A DNA stretch of 64,000 nucleotides from JAUWKC01 sp035529895 (lineage in GTDB: Bacteria > Planctomycetota > Phycisphaerae > Sedimentisphaerales > Anaerobacaceae). The stretch spans positions 1 through 64,000 of the forward strand of contig DATKVV010000070.1 in NCBI GenBank assembly GCA_035529895.1, in the 5' to 3' direction. Under the pieces are notes generated by a model. It was not told where the DNA came from, did not search any database, and worked only from the letters and a program-made list of their open reading frames with translations. A program made the position numbers and the translations under genes. Below are positions 34,604 to 43,505 of the stretch, one piece after another; the stretch's first letter is position 1; each line of letters opens with the position of its first letter.

Positions 34604-35524
34604 ATGAAAACGAAGATATTATTGTTGGGTGGGGTAATAATCCTACTGTGTTTTGTAGGATGTAAGCGCAAAGAAAAGAGCCGGTTGTTCGGGGTCACAT
34701 TCCAGACGATGAACAATCCGTTTTTTGTCGATCTGAACGAAGGCGTCAAACAGGTCGTCGAGGCCCACGGCGACCGGCTGGTGACTCTCGATGCCCAGTG
34801 GAACAGCCTGAAGCAGCGAAATGACATTTCCGACCTCATCCTTCAAGATGCCGCGGGCATCTTCATTAATCCTGTCAACTGGGAGGGCATAAAGGGCAGC
34901 CTCCTTCAGGCCAAAGACAAAGGCGTCCCGTGTATAGTCGTTGATGCGCCGGTCAGGGATATGGATCTTGTTGTCTGTCAGGTAGCGTCAGACAACGTGC
35001 AAGCCGGCCGGCTGGCCGCGCGGGCCCTGGCCAAGGTCTGCCGGCCCGCCAGGATTGTCATTTTGCATCGATCCGTCAACAAGGCCTGCATTGACCGTGT
35101 CGCCGGATTCAAGGAAGAACTGGCCAAATATCCCGACATGCAGATATTGGACATCCAGGAGGGCCAGGGTACCACTGAGGGCGGTCGGCCGGTCATGCTC
35201 GACCTGCTGGGACGCTATCCGGACCTCAATGCGGTCTTTCCCATTAACGACCCCAGCGCGTTAGGCGCCATCTCCGCGCTTGAATCGGCGGGAAGGCTCA
35301 AGAATGTAACTGTGGTCACGGTCGACGGCTCGGCCGAGGGGGTCGCCGCCATCAAAGCGGGCAAGCTGCTCTCCAGCTCGGCGCAATTTCCAAAGGAAAT
35401 GGGCCGCATTGCCGCCGAAAAAATGTATGAACACCTTGAAGGCAAAACCGTGGCGAAAGATATCAAAGTACGTGTGGAGCTGGTCACCAGAGAAAACGCC
35501 GATTCCTTTTTAGCTGCAAAGTGA
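34604..35524 (+). CDS. sugar ABC transporter substrate-binding lipoprotein (RbsB-like)
   Basis: The chosen ATG at 34604 follows GGGAG and gives a lipoprotein signal (MKTKILLLGGVIILLCFVGC, lipobox FVGC), about 306 residues. The upstream in-frame extension from 34508 lacks a signal. The body is a type-I periplasmic binding fold of the Peripla_BP_4 family: FGVTFQTMNNPFFVDLNEGVK, INPVNWEGI, VPCIVVDAPV, NDPSALGAISALE and VTVDGSAEGVAAIKAG. It binds a sugar outside the inner membrane and feeds the ATPase/permease encoded next. The ATPase gene starts four bases after its stop, so they are one operon. The ligand is unknown; context suggests a product of the nearby GH32-like enzyme. Confidence 0.9.
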   Translation: MKTKILLLGGVIILLCFVGCKRKEKSRLFGVTFQTMNNPFFVDLNEGVKQVVEAHGDRLVTLDAQWNSLKQRNDISDLILQDAAGIFINPVNWEGIKGSLLQAKDKGVPCIVVDAPVRDMDLVVCQVASDNVQAGRLAARALAKVCRPARIVILHRSVNKACIDRVAGFKEELAKYPDMQILDIQEGQGTTEGGRPVMLDLLGRYPDLNAVFPINDPSALGAISALESAGRLKNVTVVTVDGSAEGVAAIKAGKLLSSSAQFPKEMGRIAAEKMYEHLEGKTVAKDIKVRVELVTRENADSFLAAK

Positions 35525-35528
35525 AAAG

Positions 35529-37052
35529 ATGGTTCAATCCGCCGCCAACGAAGCAGAACTTCTGACCTTTGACAGTGTCACCAAGAGATTCGGCGGCGTC
35601 ACCGCGCTGGATAGCGTAAACTTCGGTCTGCGACAAGGAGAAATCCATGCTCTCGTGGGCGAAAACGGCGCGGGCAAATCCACCCTTATCAAGGTGCTTG
35701 GCGGGATTCATCTTCCCGATTCCGGCACAATCCGAATCTTCGGACAGCCGGCTAATATCCGCAGCGTTGCCGACGCCAACCGCTACGGCATACGAATTAT
35801 CCACCAGGAATTGTCCCTCGTCCCGCATCTATCCATTGCCGAAAACATCTACCTGGGCCGGGAGCCCCAGGGACTGGCCGGTCTGTGCCGGCGCAAGATG
35901 ACGGCGGACGCCGAAACCCTTATCACCGATTTGGGTCTGCACGAGATCCGCTCAGTCGGCACCGCTGTCTCGCAGCTCAGCATCGCCCATCAGCAGTTGG
36001 TGGAAATCGCCCGGGCGCTGTCCTGTCAGGCCCGTATTCTGGTGCTTGACGAGCCGACTTCCTCACTTTCCGAGGCGGAGACCGAAGCATTATTTGTTAC
36101 CCTGCGACGCTTAAGGTCGCAGGGAGCGGGAATCATTTATATTTCCCATCGCTTGGAAGAGGTCATGCGCCTGGCCGACCGCATAACGGTGCTTCGTGAC
36201 GGCCGTTCTATGGGTACACAATTTACGCAGCAGCTCAATCAGCGCGAACTGATTCGCTGGATGGTGGGACGCGACATCAAGGACCATTTCCATCGGCCTG
36301 CTTTCAAAACGGGAAAGCCGGCTCTGACGGTTGATAACTTGAGCAGCCCGACAATTCATAATGTCAGTTTTGAACTGCATTACGGTGAGGTGCTCGGCCT
36401 GGCAGGATTGGTAGGGTCCGGCCGAACGGAACTGGCGCGTGCACTTTTCGGCATTGACCCTGTCCATAAGGGAGAAATCCGAATTGACGGCCAAACGGTA
36501 TCTATCAACAGCCCCGGTGATGCTCTGGATAAGGGGATTGTCCTGGTTCCGGAAGACCGCAAGCAGGAAGGGCTGGTCATGTTCCAGTCCGTCGGGTTTA
36601 ATTTAGCGCTGCCCTGGGTTAATGAATGGATTTCCGGCTGGTTTCCCAGCCGGCGAAAACGCAGAGAGATTATCGATCGCGCAATAAACGGGTTTTCCAT
36701 CAAGGTAGCCCACCCGGAACAGAGCATCGATACACTCTCGGGCGGGAACCAGCAGAAGGCCCTTGTGGGAAGGTGGATGGAGCGCCGTCCCAAGATTCTC
36801 ATTCTCGACGAGCCGACCCGGGGGGTGGATGTCGGCGCCCGTGAAGAGTTATTTGCCATTATCGGTTCGTTGGTGGAATCCGGAATGGCCGTCCTTTTGA
36901 TATCCTCCGACCTTTCAGAAGTACTGCACACCTCGCACCGCATCGCGCTCTATCGGGACGGGCGCATTCTGGACACGGTCAATGCCGCTGACATTACGGA
37001 AGAACAAATCATGGAGCAGCTTGTCGGAGCCAAAGTGAGTGAGAAAGGTTAA
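35529..37052 (+). CDS. sugar ABC transporter ATPase (RbsA/MglA/XylG type)
   Basis: 507 residues with two fused ATPase domains. Domain 1 (about 10-235) has Walker A GENGAGKST, a modified signature LSIAHQQLVEIARAL and Walker B ILVLDEPTSSL. Domain 2 (about 255-500) has a degenerate Walker A (GLVGSGRTELARALFG), an intact signature LSGGNQQKALVGRWM and ILILDEPTRGVDVGA. This is the standard CUT2-class importer layout. It is translationally coupled to the lipoprotein gene upstream (four-base gap) and overlaps the permease gene by 14 bases. Confidence 0.93.
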   Translation: MVQSAANEAELLTFDSVTKRFGGVTALDSVNFGLRQGEIHALVGENGAGKSTLIKVLGGIHLPDSGTIRIFGQPANIRSVADANRYGIRIIHQELSLVPHLSIAENIYLGREPQGLAGLCRRKMTADAETLITDLGLHEIRSVGTAVSQLSIAHQQLVEIARALSCQARILVLDEPTSSLSEAETEALFVTLRRLRSQGAGIIYISHRLEEVMRLADRITVLRDGRSMGTQFTQQLNQRELIRWMVGRDIKDHFHRPAFKTGKPALTVDNLSSPTIHNVSFELHYGEVLGLAGLVGSGRTELARALFGIDPVHKGEIRIDGQTVSINSPGDALDKGIVLVPEDRKQEGLVMFQSVGFNLALPWVNEWISGWFPSRRKRREIIDRAINGFSIKVAHPEQSIDTLSGGNQQKALVGRWMERRPKILILDEPTRGVDVGAREELFAIIGSLVESGMAVLLISSDLSEVLHTSHRIALYRDGRILDTVNAADITEEQIMEQLVGAKVSEKG

Positions 37053-37986
37053 ACAGATATTGCCGTTGGCGTTGGCCATGGTGGTCCTGCTGCTGCTTTT
37101 CAACTTATGGGTGCCGGACTTCCTCAAGCCGGAGAATATGCTCGACTTGGTGCAGCAAATCTCCGTGAACGCCATCCTTGCATTTGGCATGACCCTGGTA
37201 ATTCTCATCGGCGGCATCGACCTTTCCGTAGGCGCTCTGTTGGCGTTAGTAGGTACAACAACGGTTTATATCCTTGCGAAAGGTCAGTCAGACGGGCAAA
37301 GCCTGAGATGGCTGATGATTGCTGTCCTGGCCGGGTTAGGCGTGGCCGCCGGATTCGGGGCTTTTAATGGACTTTGCGCTTCCAAAACAAAAATGCCGCC
37401 TTTCATCATCACCCTGGCAATGATGCTGGTGGCAAGGGGTGCGGCCCTTCGCTTCAACGAGGGCCGCCCCATGCGCATTCCGGACCACGAGACTATATTG
37501 CTTGCCCTGGGCAATGGCCGTCTGTTCGGCATGGTGCCGATTCCTGTAATCGTAATGTTAACCCTCTTCGCACTGGTCGCAATTGTTCTTCACAGGACGC
37601 GGTTTGGGCAGCATCTGTACGCAATCGGCGGCAATCGCGAAGCTGCGCGGTTTACGGGCATTCCCCTTGTCCGTAACGAAATCCTGGTCTACATGGCCTG
37701 CTCGGTTCTTACTGGCATGGCAGGTCTTATCCATACATCTCAGCTTTATTCGGCTGAGCCTGCCTCAGGAGTCATGTTCGAATTGAACGCCATTGCGGCG
37801 GCGGTTGTCGGCGGAACCAGTTTCACCGGCGGGCGAGGCACTATTTACGGCACTTTGATAGGCGCTATCATCATTGGTATCCTTGATAAGGGTCTGAACC
37901 AGGCCGGTGTTCATTTTTCGTTGCAGTATATTGTTAAGGGACTGGTTATCCTTATTGCCGTGTATATGGACGTACGCAGACGCTGA
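37039..37986 (+). CDS. sugar ABC transporter permease (RbsC type)
   Basis: 315 residues, GTG start overlapping the ATPase gene. BPD_transp_2 family, with about 8-10 hydrophobic segments. Typical blocks are ILAFGMTLVILIGGIDLSVGALLAL near the N-terminus, RFGQHLYAIGGNREAARFTGI (the cytoplasmic coupling region) and AAAVVGGTSFTGGRGTIYGTLIGA. Only one permease gene is present, so it probably acts as a homodimer with the double ATPase. Confidence 0.93.
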   Translation: MRKVKQILPLALAMVVLLLLFNLWVPDFLKPENMLDLVQQISVNAILAFGMTLVILIGGIDLSVGALLALVGTTTVYILAKGQSDGQSLRWLMIAVLAGLGVAAGFGAFNGLCASKTKMPPFIITLAMMLVARGAALRFNEGRPMRIPDHETILLALGNGRLFGMVPIPVIVMLTLFALVAIVLHRTRFGQHLYAIGGNREAARFTGIPLVRNEILVYMACSVLTGMAGLIHTSQLYSAEPASGVMFELNAIAAAVVGGTSFTGGRGTIYGTLIGAIIIGILDKGLNQAGVHFSLQYIVKGLVILIAVYMDVRRR

Positions 37987-38350
37987 GGCAGGCAACTTGC
38001 ACTATGCGGCAATCTCGGTGTACCAACCCCCTTAAGCCTATTGATCGCCCCTCATTATAGATGTTAGTGATGAATCAGGCATCCAAGCCCCTCCCGTCGC
38101 CGTTCTTGGCTTCTTCCAGCGATGTTTGGTCATAACTCTTATCCCCAAACCCGTATGCCATGTTTCCCAGCCATCCCGGCGCGCCGCCAAAAGGAGCTTG
38201 CCGGCAGAAGCAGTTTTCATTAGAATTGCCGAACAACAGGCAGGTATTGGGCCAATTTGGCCGGAAGTTCTTACCTGATGGGGTTGGGAACAGACGTGTT
38301 TTCCGACTATCCGGCGAATTCAGGATTATTTATCTTGCAGGAGTGCCAGA
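37987..38350. other. intergenic region with a possible minus-strand coding remnant
   Basis: It separates the ABC importer from the first FGE/sialidase fusion. No terminator or promoter stands out. A minus-strand frame at about 38265-38075 reads about 60 residues with protein-like composition (GWLGNMAYGFGDKSYDQT, then SLEEAKNGDGRGLDA and stop). It has no start codon in a good context and no family I recognise. Confidence 0.3.
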
Positions 38351-41278
38351 ATGAAGAAAAGATTTGTGCTTGCCGCTATATCGGTGGTCCCCTGTATATC
38401 ATTTGCTTTCGCAGGCGACCAGAAGCAGGGAACATTCAGCAATTCCCTCGGTATGCAAATGATGCGTATCGAGCCGGGCAGCTTCATCATGGGCCTGGAG
38501 AACAAGGATCTTCCGGAAGGAGCGGGGATTTACTATTCTCCGGGACATTACAAGGACGGCAGGCTTCCGCCGGCCGCCGGCTGGAAGGGATACCGCAAGG
38601 GGCTCGTCGGCATCATTTATGACGACAGCCGCCCACTGCGGCTGGTGCAGACATCACAGCTTGATTTCGACTGGACCGGAGAGAAAAAAAGAGACAATAC
38701 TTTGATAACCCGCTGGCGCGGATTTATCAAGTCGCCCATAACCGGGGATATTAAATTTGAAGCCGAATACGACCACGGTATCCGCCTGACCATCAACAAT
38801 AAGATTGTTTTTGACGGCTGGACCACCAAGGCGGTCCGGTCCGGAACAGTCGGGCTCGTGAAGGATGAAATGGTGCCGTTCCTTGTTGAATATATGCGCA
38901 AAAACGAGCCTGATTTGCATTTTTACTGGACTATCCCGGGCGGCAGCAGGGAACCGGTGCCTGCTGAAGCTCTTTGGCATAGTGCCGACGACCACAACCG
39001 CAGCCTGATAGAAGTGGTATGGGTTCCCGAGCGTTCCGGCAGGAGCCCGAATCCAAAAATCGGCTCGGACATTTACAACGAGGCGCCTTGCCACGAGGTG
39101 ACAATCACGCAGCCTTTCCATATTTCGCAAACCGAGGTGACCATTGACCAGTTCCGCAAATTCAGGCCGGAGTATCCGGGTTACGACAAGTTCGCGCCGT
39201 ATGCTTCAGGTCTAAGCTGGTATGATGCGGTTGCGTTCTGCGAATGGCTCAGCAAGAAGGAAGGCAAGCCCTATCGCCTTCCGACCGAAGCCGAGTGGGA
39301 GTATGTCTGCCGTGCAGGGACAGAAACTGCATACTCATCGGGCGATTTCCGGCCTGAGCCTGAAACTGCCAACGCCTGGGGCGTTAAGAATATGCACACG
39401 AATGTTGCCGAATGGTGTCTGGACTGGCACGGCATATATCCCGAAGAAACTCAGGTCGACCCGGTCGGCCCGGAGTACGAATGGTTCAAAATCGTCCGCG
39501 GAGGCTGCCTTGATTATACCCAACTTGACAAGCCTTTTTATTCACGCTCGTCAAATCGGGCCGCGGCGCCACCGGCCTTCGGACCGCCCTCGGCGGACTA
39601 CATAGCCAGGCAGCTCGACGGCCAAAACATGGGGATGGCAGAGGCCCTGAATTCATGGTTCAAGACCAGCGGAGTCATACCCGGCCGACACGGCATCGGC
39701 TTCCGCGTGGTTCAGGCCGAGATACCCAAGACCGCGCCGACTCCCGCCCAATTACCGTTCTGGCATCAATGCGTCAAGCAAAGCACCCACGGAATCAAAC
39801 AAGGCCCCGACCTGACTAAGCCCTATTACCGCACAAGGCTGCTCTATCCGGACTTCGGACGCAATTCGCTTGTCGATGTTGCATGGGAGATAGGTATCGA
39901 GCGCGGCTACGGCGGCGGCCACCACAATTCCGCTCTGCAAGCTCTACCCAATGGAGACCTGCTTGCCGGATATTACAACACAATGCTCGGCGGCGAACGC
40001 GACGCCTGCGTGTCGTTGATGACTATGCGTCTTCGCTACGGTACGAACGATTGGGACATGCCGTCCCCCTGGCCTGACATGGTCGATGCGGACGATGAGG
40101 CCCCGATTTTCTGGAACGATAACGGCCGAATCTGGCTGTTCTGGGGTTGCCCCCGAATGGAAGCCGGATATCCCTTCCAATGGACGACTTCCACGGACAA
40201 CGGAGCGACCTGGGCGCCGGTGCAGTTCCCGCTGTTCGACTCGAAAATCGGATTCTTCTCGGCCCAGCCGACAACCAGCGCGTTCCGTGATTCAAAGGGC
40301 GCTATTTATGTGTCGGTGGACGGGTCGAACCCTTCCATCACTTCGGAGCTGTTCGCCAGCAGGGATGACGGCAGGACCTGGTACGATACCGGCGGCCGAA
40401 CCCACGGCAGGCACTCGGCATTTATAATACTTGATGACGACACAATCATGGCCTTTGGTGGAAAACAGGTCGACGTTGACGGGTTCCATCCGCTGAATAT
40501 CTCCCGCGACCTCGGCAAGACATACCAAGTCGTGAAGTCGCCATTGCCCGCTCTCGGCGGGGGTTTGCGAGCGAGTTTTATCAGGCTCCGCAGCGGCAAC
40601 CTCTTTTACGTCGGCGACATGAAGCTCTCCGACAAGCTGTCCGCCGAGCAGATGCCGAGGGGCTGGGTCGGCAACGGCGCGTATGCAGCTATAAGCATGG
40701 ACAAGGGCAAAACCTGGCGGGTCAGGAAGCTCACCGGCGGCAACGTCATCGGCAAAGACGGCAAGCCGGTCAGAGTACAAACGGTCAGCTATGTGACTGC
40801 GTGCCAGAGCCCGAACGGAATGATTCATGTGGTGACATCTCATAATCATCCTGATTTGCATTTCGAACTCAACGAGGCCTGGGTCCTGCAGGGTTCACAG
40901 GGGCAGGCCGAGATTGCTTCTGCGTTCAAGGTGAACATCAAGCCTGAGACGGTCAAACAATATCGCGAGGAATACCCGAACGGAAAGCCCAAAGTCACCT
41001 GGGGCGCCGGCACGGGCGAGGATGGCCACTATCTTCTGCACGGTACGGAGACCTGGTATTACCAGAACGGCAACAAACAGTGGCAGGTAGATTACCGTGC
41101 AGGTGAAAAGGTCGGCGCCGAGACATACTGGTCCAGTGACGGCGCAAAGCAGTGGCAGAAGGTCCACCGCGACGACGGCACTTACGAGTGGACTGTCTAT
41201 GGCGCCGATGGAAAGACAAAAGCAAAATCCGTTTGGCGAGGCAAGAAGCTGCTCAGCCATGAAATCGGGTCGGTTTAA
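38351..41278 (+). CDS. secreted FGE-fold / PA14 / sialidase-like / MORN-like fusion protein
   Basis: 975 residues; ATG after CAGGAG; signal peptide 1-22. Residues about 28-50 (SNSLGMQMMRIEPGSFIMG) begin a sulfatase-modifying-factor (FGE) domain that resumes at about 245-455 (CHEVTITQPFHISQTEVT, YRLPTEAEWEYVCRAG, VAEWCLDW, GIGFRVV). A PA14 domain (about 84-212, VGIIYDDSRP, WRGFIKSPITGDI, FYWTIPGG, VPAEALWHS) sits in between. The FGE catalytic cysteine pair is absent near the GFRVV end. About 490-870 is a BNR/sialidase-like propeller with Asp-boxes (STDNGATW, SRDDGRTW, SRDLGKTY, SMDKGKTW). About 880-970 has MORN-variant strands (EEYPNGKPKVTW, WYYQNGNKQWQVDYRAGEKVG). Glycan binding and cleavage is inferred; formylglycine generation is unlikely. 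Confidence 0.85.
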   Translation: MKKRFVLAAISVVPCISFAFAGDQKQGTFSNSLGMQMMRIEPGSFIMGLENKDLPEGAGIYYSPGHYKDGRLPPAAGWKGYRKGLVGIIYDDSRPLRLVQTSQLDFDWTGEKKRDNTLITRWRGFIKSPITGDIKFEAEYDHGIRLTINNKIVFDGWTTKAVRSGTVGLVKDEMVPFLVEYMRKNEPDLHFYWTIPGGSREPVPAEALWHSADDHNRSLIEVVWVPERSGRSPNPKIGSDIYNEAPCHEVTITQPFHISQTEVTIDQFRKFRPEYPGYDKFAPYASGLSWYDAVAFCEWLSKKEGKPYRLPTEAEWEYVCRAGTETAYSSGDFRPEPETANAWGVKNMHTNVAEWCLDWHGIYPEETQVDPVGPEYEWFKIVRGGCLDYTQLDKPFYSRSSNRAAAPPAFGPPSADYIARQLDGQNMGMAEALNSWFKTSGVIPGRHGIGFRVVQAEIPKTAPTPAQLPFWHQCVKQSTHGIKQGPDLTKPYYRTRLLYPDFGRNSLVDVAWEIGIERGYGGGHHNSALQALPNGDLLAGYYNTMLGGERDACVSLMTMRLRYGTNDWDMPSPWPDMVDADDEAPIFWNDNGRIWLFWGCPRMEAGYPFQWTTSTDNGATWAPVQFPLFDSKIGFFSAQPTTSAFRDSKGAIYVSVDGSNPSITSELFASRDDGRTWYDTGGRTHGRHSAFIILDDDTIMAFGGKQVDVDGFHPLNISRDLGKTYQVVKSPLPALGGGLRASFIRLRSGNLFYVGDMKLSDKLSAEQMPRGWVGNGAYAAISMDKGKTWRVRKLTGGNVIGKDGKPVRVQTVSYVTACQSPNGMIHVVTSHNHPDLHFELNEAWVLQGSQGQAEIASAFKVNIKPETVKQYREEYPNGKPKVTWGAGTGEDGHYLLHGTETWYYQNGNKQWQVDYRAGEKVGAETYWSSDGAKQWQKVHRDDGTYEWTVYGADGKTKAKSVWRGKKLLSHEIGSV

Positions 41279-41318
41279 TCCTGGCAATGCTTCAGGTCTA
41301 ATCAAGAGGATGAATGGA

Positions 41319-43463
41319 ATGACAAATAAAACGCTGTCCCTGCTCGTAGTACTGTTGGCCATAGTGCCGAGCCGGGCAAAGAATGCCTTCGCAGTGGAAA
41401 CGCCGACGGGCAAAGAATATACGAACTCTATCGGCATGAAGTTTGTCCGAATAGAGCCCGGGGTATTCCAGATGGGTTTTGGCGAAAAGGAACTTTCAAA
41501 GGAGCTTGTGGAAAGACGCGGTATGTCCCCTCGCGGCGACTATGACGAGCATCCCACCCACGAGGTTACAATCAGCAGACCTTTTTATATGGGGGTCTGT
41601 GAGGTTATCAACGCCCAGTGCGAACAGTTTAGCCGCATACACGAACATCTGCGGGGCAAAAAAGCTTTTTCAATTGACGCGGACGAAGCGGTTGTCTTCG
41701 TAAGCTGGCACGATGCGAAGGCATTCTGCGACTGGTTGAGCGAAAAGGAAGGCCTGCCGTACCGCTTGCCCACGGAAGCCGAGTGGGAATACGCCTGTCG
41801 GGCGGGAACAAACACCTTCTTCTGGACGGGCGATTCACTGCCCGCGGAATTCATCAAGAATCCGGGCGAAAGCTGGTACCCCAGCCCCGTTCGCGGCCGC
41901 GGAAGCAAAGAAGTCGTCCCCCTTCACACAGGCAAGACAACCGCCAGTCCCCGGGGCCTCTACGATATGCACGGAAACGTTGAAGAGTGGTGCTATGACT
42001 GGTACGGCCCCTACGAAAACGGGCATCAAACCGACCCCGTCGGCCGAGTGGATGGCGACTTCAAGGTTACCCGGGGAGGAAGCCACGGAACTCTCCCGTA
42101 TTATCTCCGCTCGGCGAACCGCATGGGGACTATCCCCGAAGACAAAAGCTGGTTCATCGGTTTTCGCGTTGTCATCGGCGAGCTGCCGCACGCCAAATTT
42201 CTGCCCGTGCCTGCCCCGCAGCCTTATCGGCAGAATGTCAATCAGGCGATTCCCGCGGATGTCCAAAAACCGCCTGACGCCGAAAGACCGTACTTCAGGG
42301 GACCTCGCAATTTTGTAAAGATACCCGAGCCTTCCAATGGGCCGCTCTTCCACAGGCACAACCACTGCCCGGCGATAGTCCAGTGTCCAAACGGCGACCT
42401 GCTCGCCATCTGGTATACTACCATAACCGAAAACGGACGGGAAATCGCCGTGGCCGCAAGCAGGTTCCGCTACGGGACCGAAGAATGGCAGCCTGCCTCG
42501 CCTTTCTGGGACCCTCCCGACCGCAACGACAGCGCTCTGGCCCTGTGGTCTGATGACACCAATACCATTTACCATTTCAACTCGCTTTCGACCGCTGCGA
42601 CGTGGGGGCCGCTGGCGGTCATTATGAGGACCTCCGTTGATAACGGCGTCACCTGGTCCAAGGCTCGCCTGATAATCCCGGAACACGATTCGAGACGCCA
42701 GGTTGCCGAATCCGTATTTCAAACCAAAGAAGGCTATATTGTGCTTCCGTGCGATGCCTCACCGAGCGGCAGCGGAGGCACGGCCGTCCACATCAGTAGA
42801 GACAACGGCCTGACTTGGCACGATGCCAGCGGGACCATAGCAGGGATTCACGGCGGCGTTGCTCAATTAAGGGACGGCCGGCTCATTGCATTCGGCCGGG
42901 GCGACGAGATTACGGAAGATATTCGCCGACAAAGACCCTGGATGGCAACCCGCATAGCTGGTGACATAAAAGAAACACCCAGGGCAATGACCATGAGTAT
43001 CTCGGCGGATATGGGTAAGACCTGGACGTATCAGAGGAGCATTTTTCCTTCGATCGGGGGCGGCCAAAGAGTGGCCTTTATGCGGCTGAAAGAGGGGCCT
43101 CTTCTTCTGGCCTCTTTCGCGGGGCAAGACGATGAAGGAAGACCGGTCCAGCCGGTCATGGTCACCGACTCGGCGGGAAAGAAACGACAGGTCTTCGGCC
43201 TGTTCGCGGCACTGTCATACGACGATGGCCGAACTTGGCCGGCAATTCGCCTGGTTACTGACGACGGTCCCGCCCGCGACGTCGGCACCACCAACGGCAG
43301 GACGAAGTTCACTATGAGCAAAAGCACGGCCGAACCGAGGGGTTATCTGTCCGTATGCCAGGCCGCAAATGGTGTGATTCATCTTGTCAGCAGTTGGAAT
43401 CATTACGCGTTTAATATCAAATGGATCGAGGCCCCGCCGCCAACGGACGTTCTTACCCAGTAG
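41319..43463 (+). CDS. secreted FGE-fold / sialidase-like fusion protein, second of three
   Basis: About 714 residues from the ATG at 41319, placed eight bases after AAGAGGA and followed by a signal peptide (LSLLVVLLAIVPSRA). The open frame extends upstream inside the previous gene but without support. Residues 33-287 form the FGE fold (SIGMKFVRIEPGVFQMG, HEVTISRPFYMGVCEVIN, YRLPTEAEWEYACRAG, LYDMHGNVEEWCYDWYG, RGGSHG, FIGFRVV), again without the catalytic Cys pair. About 335-700 is a sialidase-like propeller with four Asp-boxes (SVDNGVTW, SRDNGLTW, SADMGKTW, SYDDGRTW) and an N-terminal block (NHCPAIVQCPNGDLLAIWYT) seen in BNR_2 proteins. It is 40 bases after the previous gene and 42 before the next, so probably one operon. 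Confidence 0.85.
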   Translation: MTNKTLSLLVVLLAIVPSRAKNAFAVETPTGKEYTNSIGMKFVRIEPGVFQMGFGEKELSKELVERRGMSPRGDYDEHPTHEVTISRPFYMGVCEVINAQCEQFSRIHEHLRGKKAFSIDADEAVVFVSWHDAKAFCDWLSEKEGLPYRLPTEAEWEYACRAGTNTFFWTGDSLPAEFIKNPGESWYPSPVRGRGSKEVVPLHTGKTTASPRGLYDMHGNVEEWCYDWYGPYENGHQTDPVGRVDGDFKVTRGGSHGTLPYYLRSANRMGTIPEDKSWFIGFRVVIGELPHAKFLPVPAPQPYRQNVNQAIPADVQKPPDAERPYFRGPRNFVKIPEPSNGPLFHRHNHCPAIVQCPNGDLLAIWYTTITENGREIAVAASRFRYGTEEWQPASPFWDPPDRNDSALALWSDDTNTIYHFNSLSTAATWGPLAVIMRTSVDNGVTWSKARLIIPEHDSRRQVAESVFQTKEGYIVLPCDASPSGSGGTAVHISRDNGLTWHDASGTIAGIHGGVAQLRDGRLIAFGRGDEITEDIRRQRPWMATRIAGDIKETPRAMTMSISADMGKTWTYQRSIFPSIGGGQRVAFMRLKEGPLLLASFAGQDDEGRPVQPVMVTDSAGKKRQVFGLFAALSYDDGRTWPAIRLVTDDGPARDVGTTNGRTKFTMSKSTAEPRGYLSVCQAANGVIHLVSSWNHYAFNIKWIEAPPPTDVLTQ

Positions 43464-43505
43464 AATAATATAATCATTGTAAGATGTTTTGGGAGCAGAT
43501 TGGTA

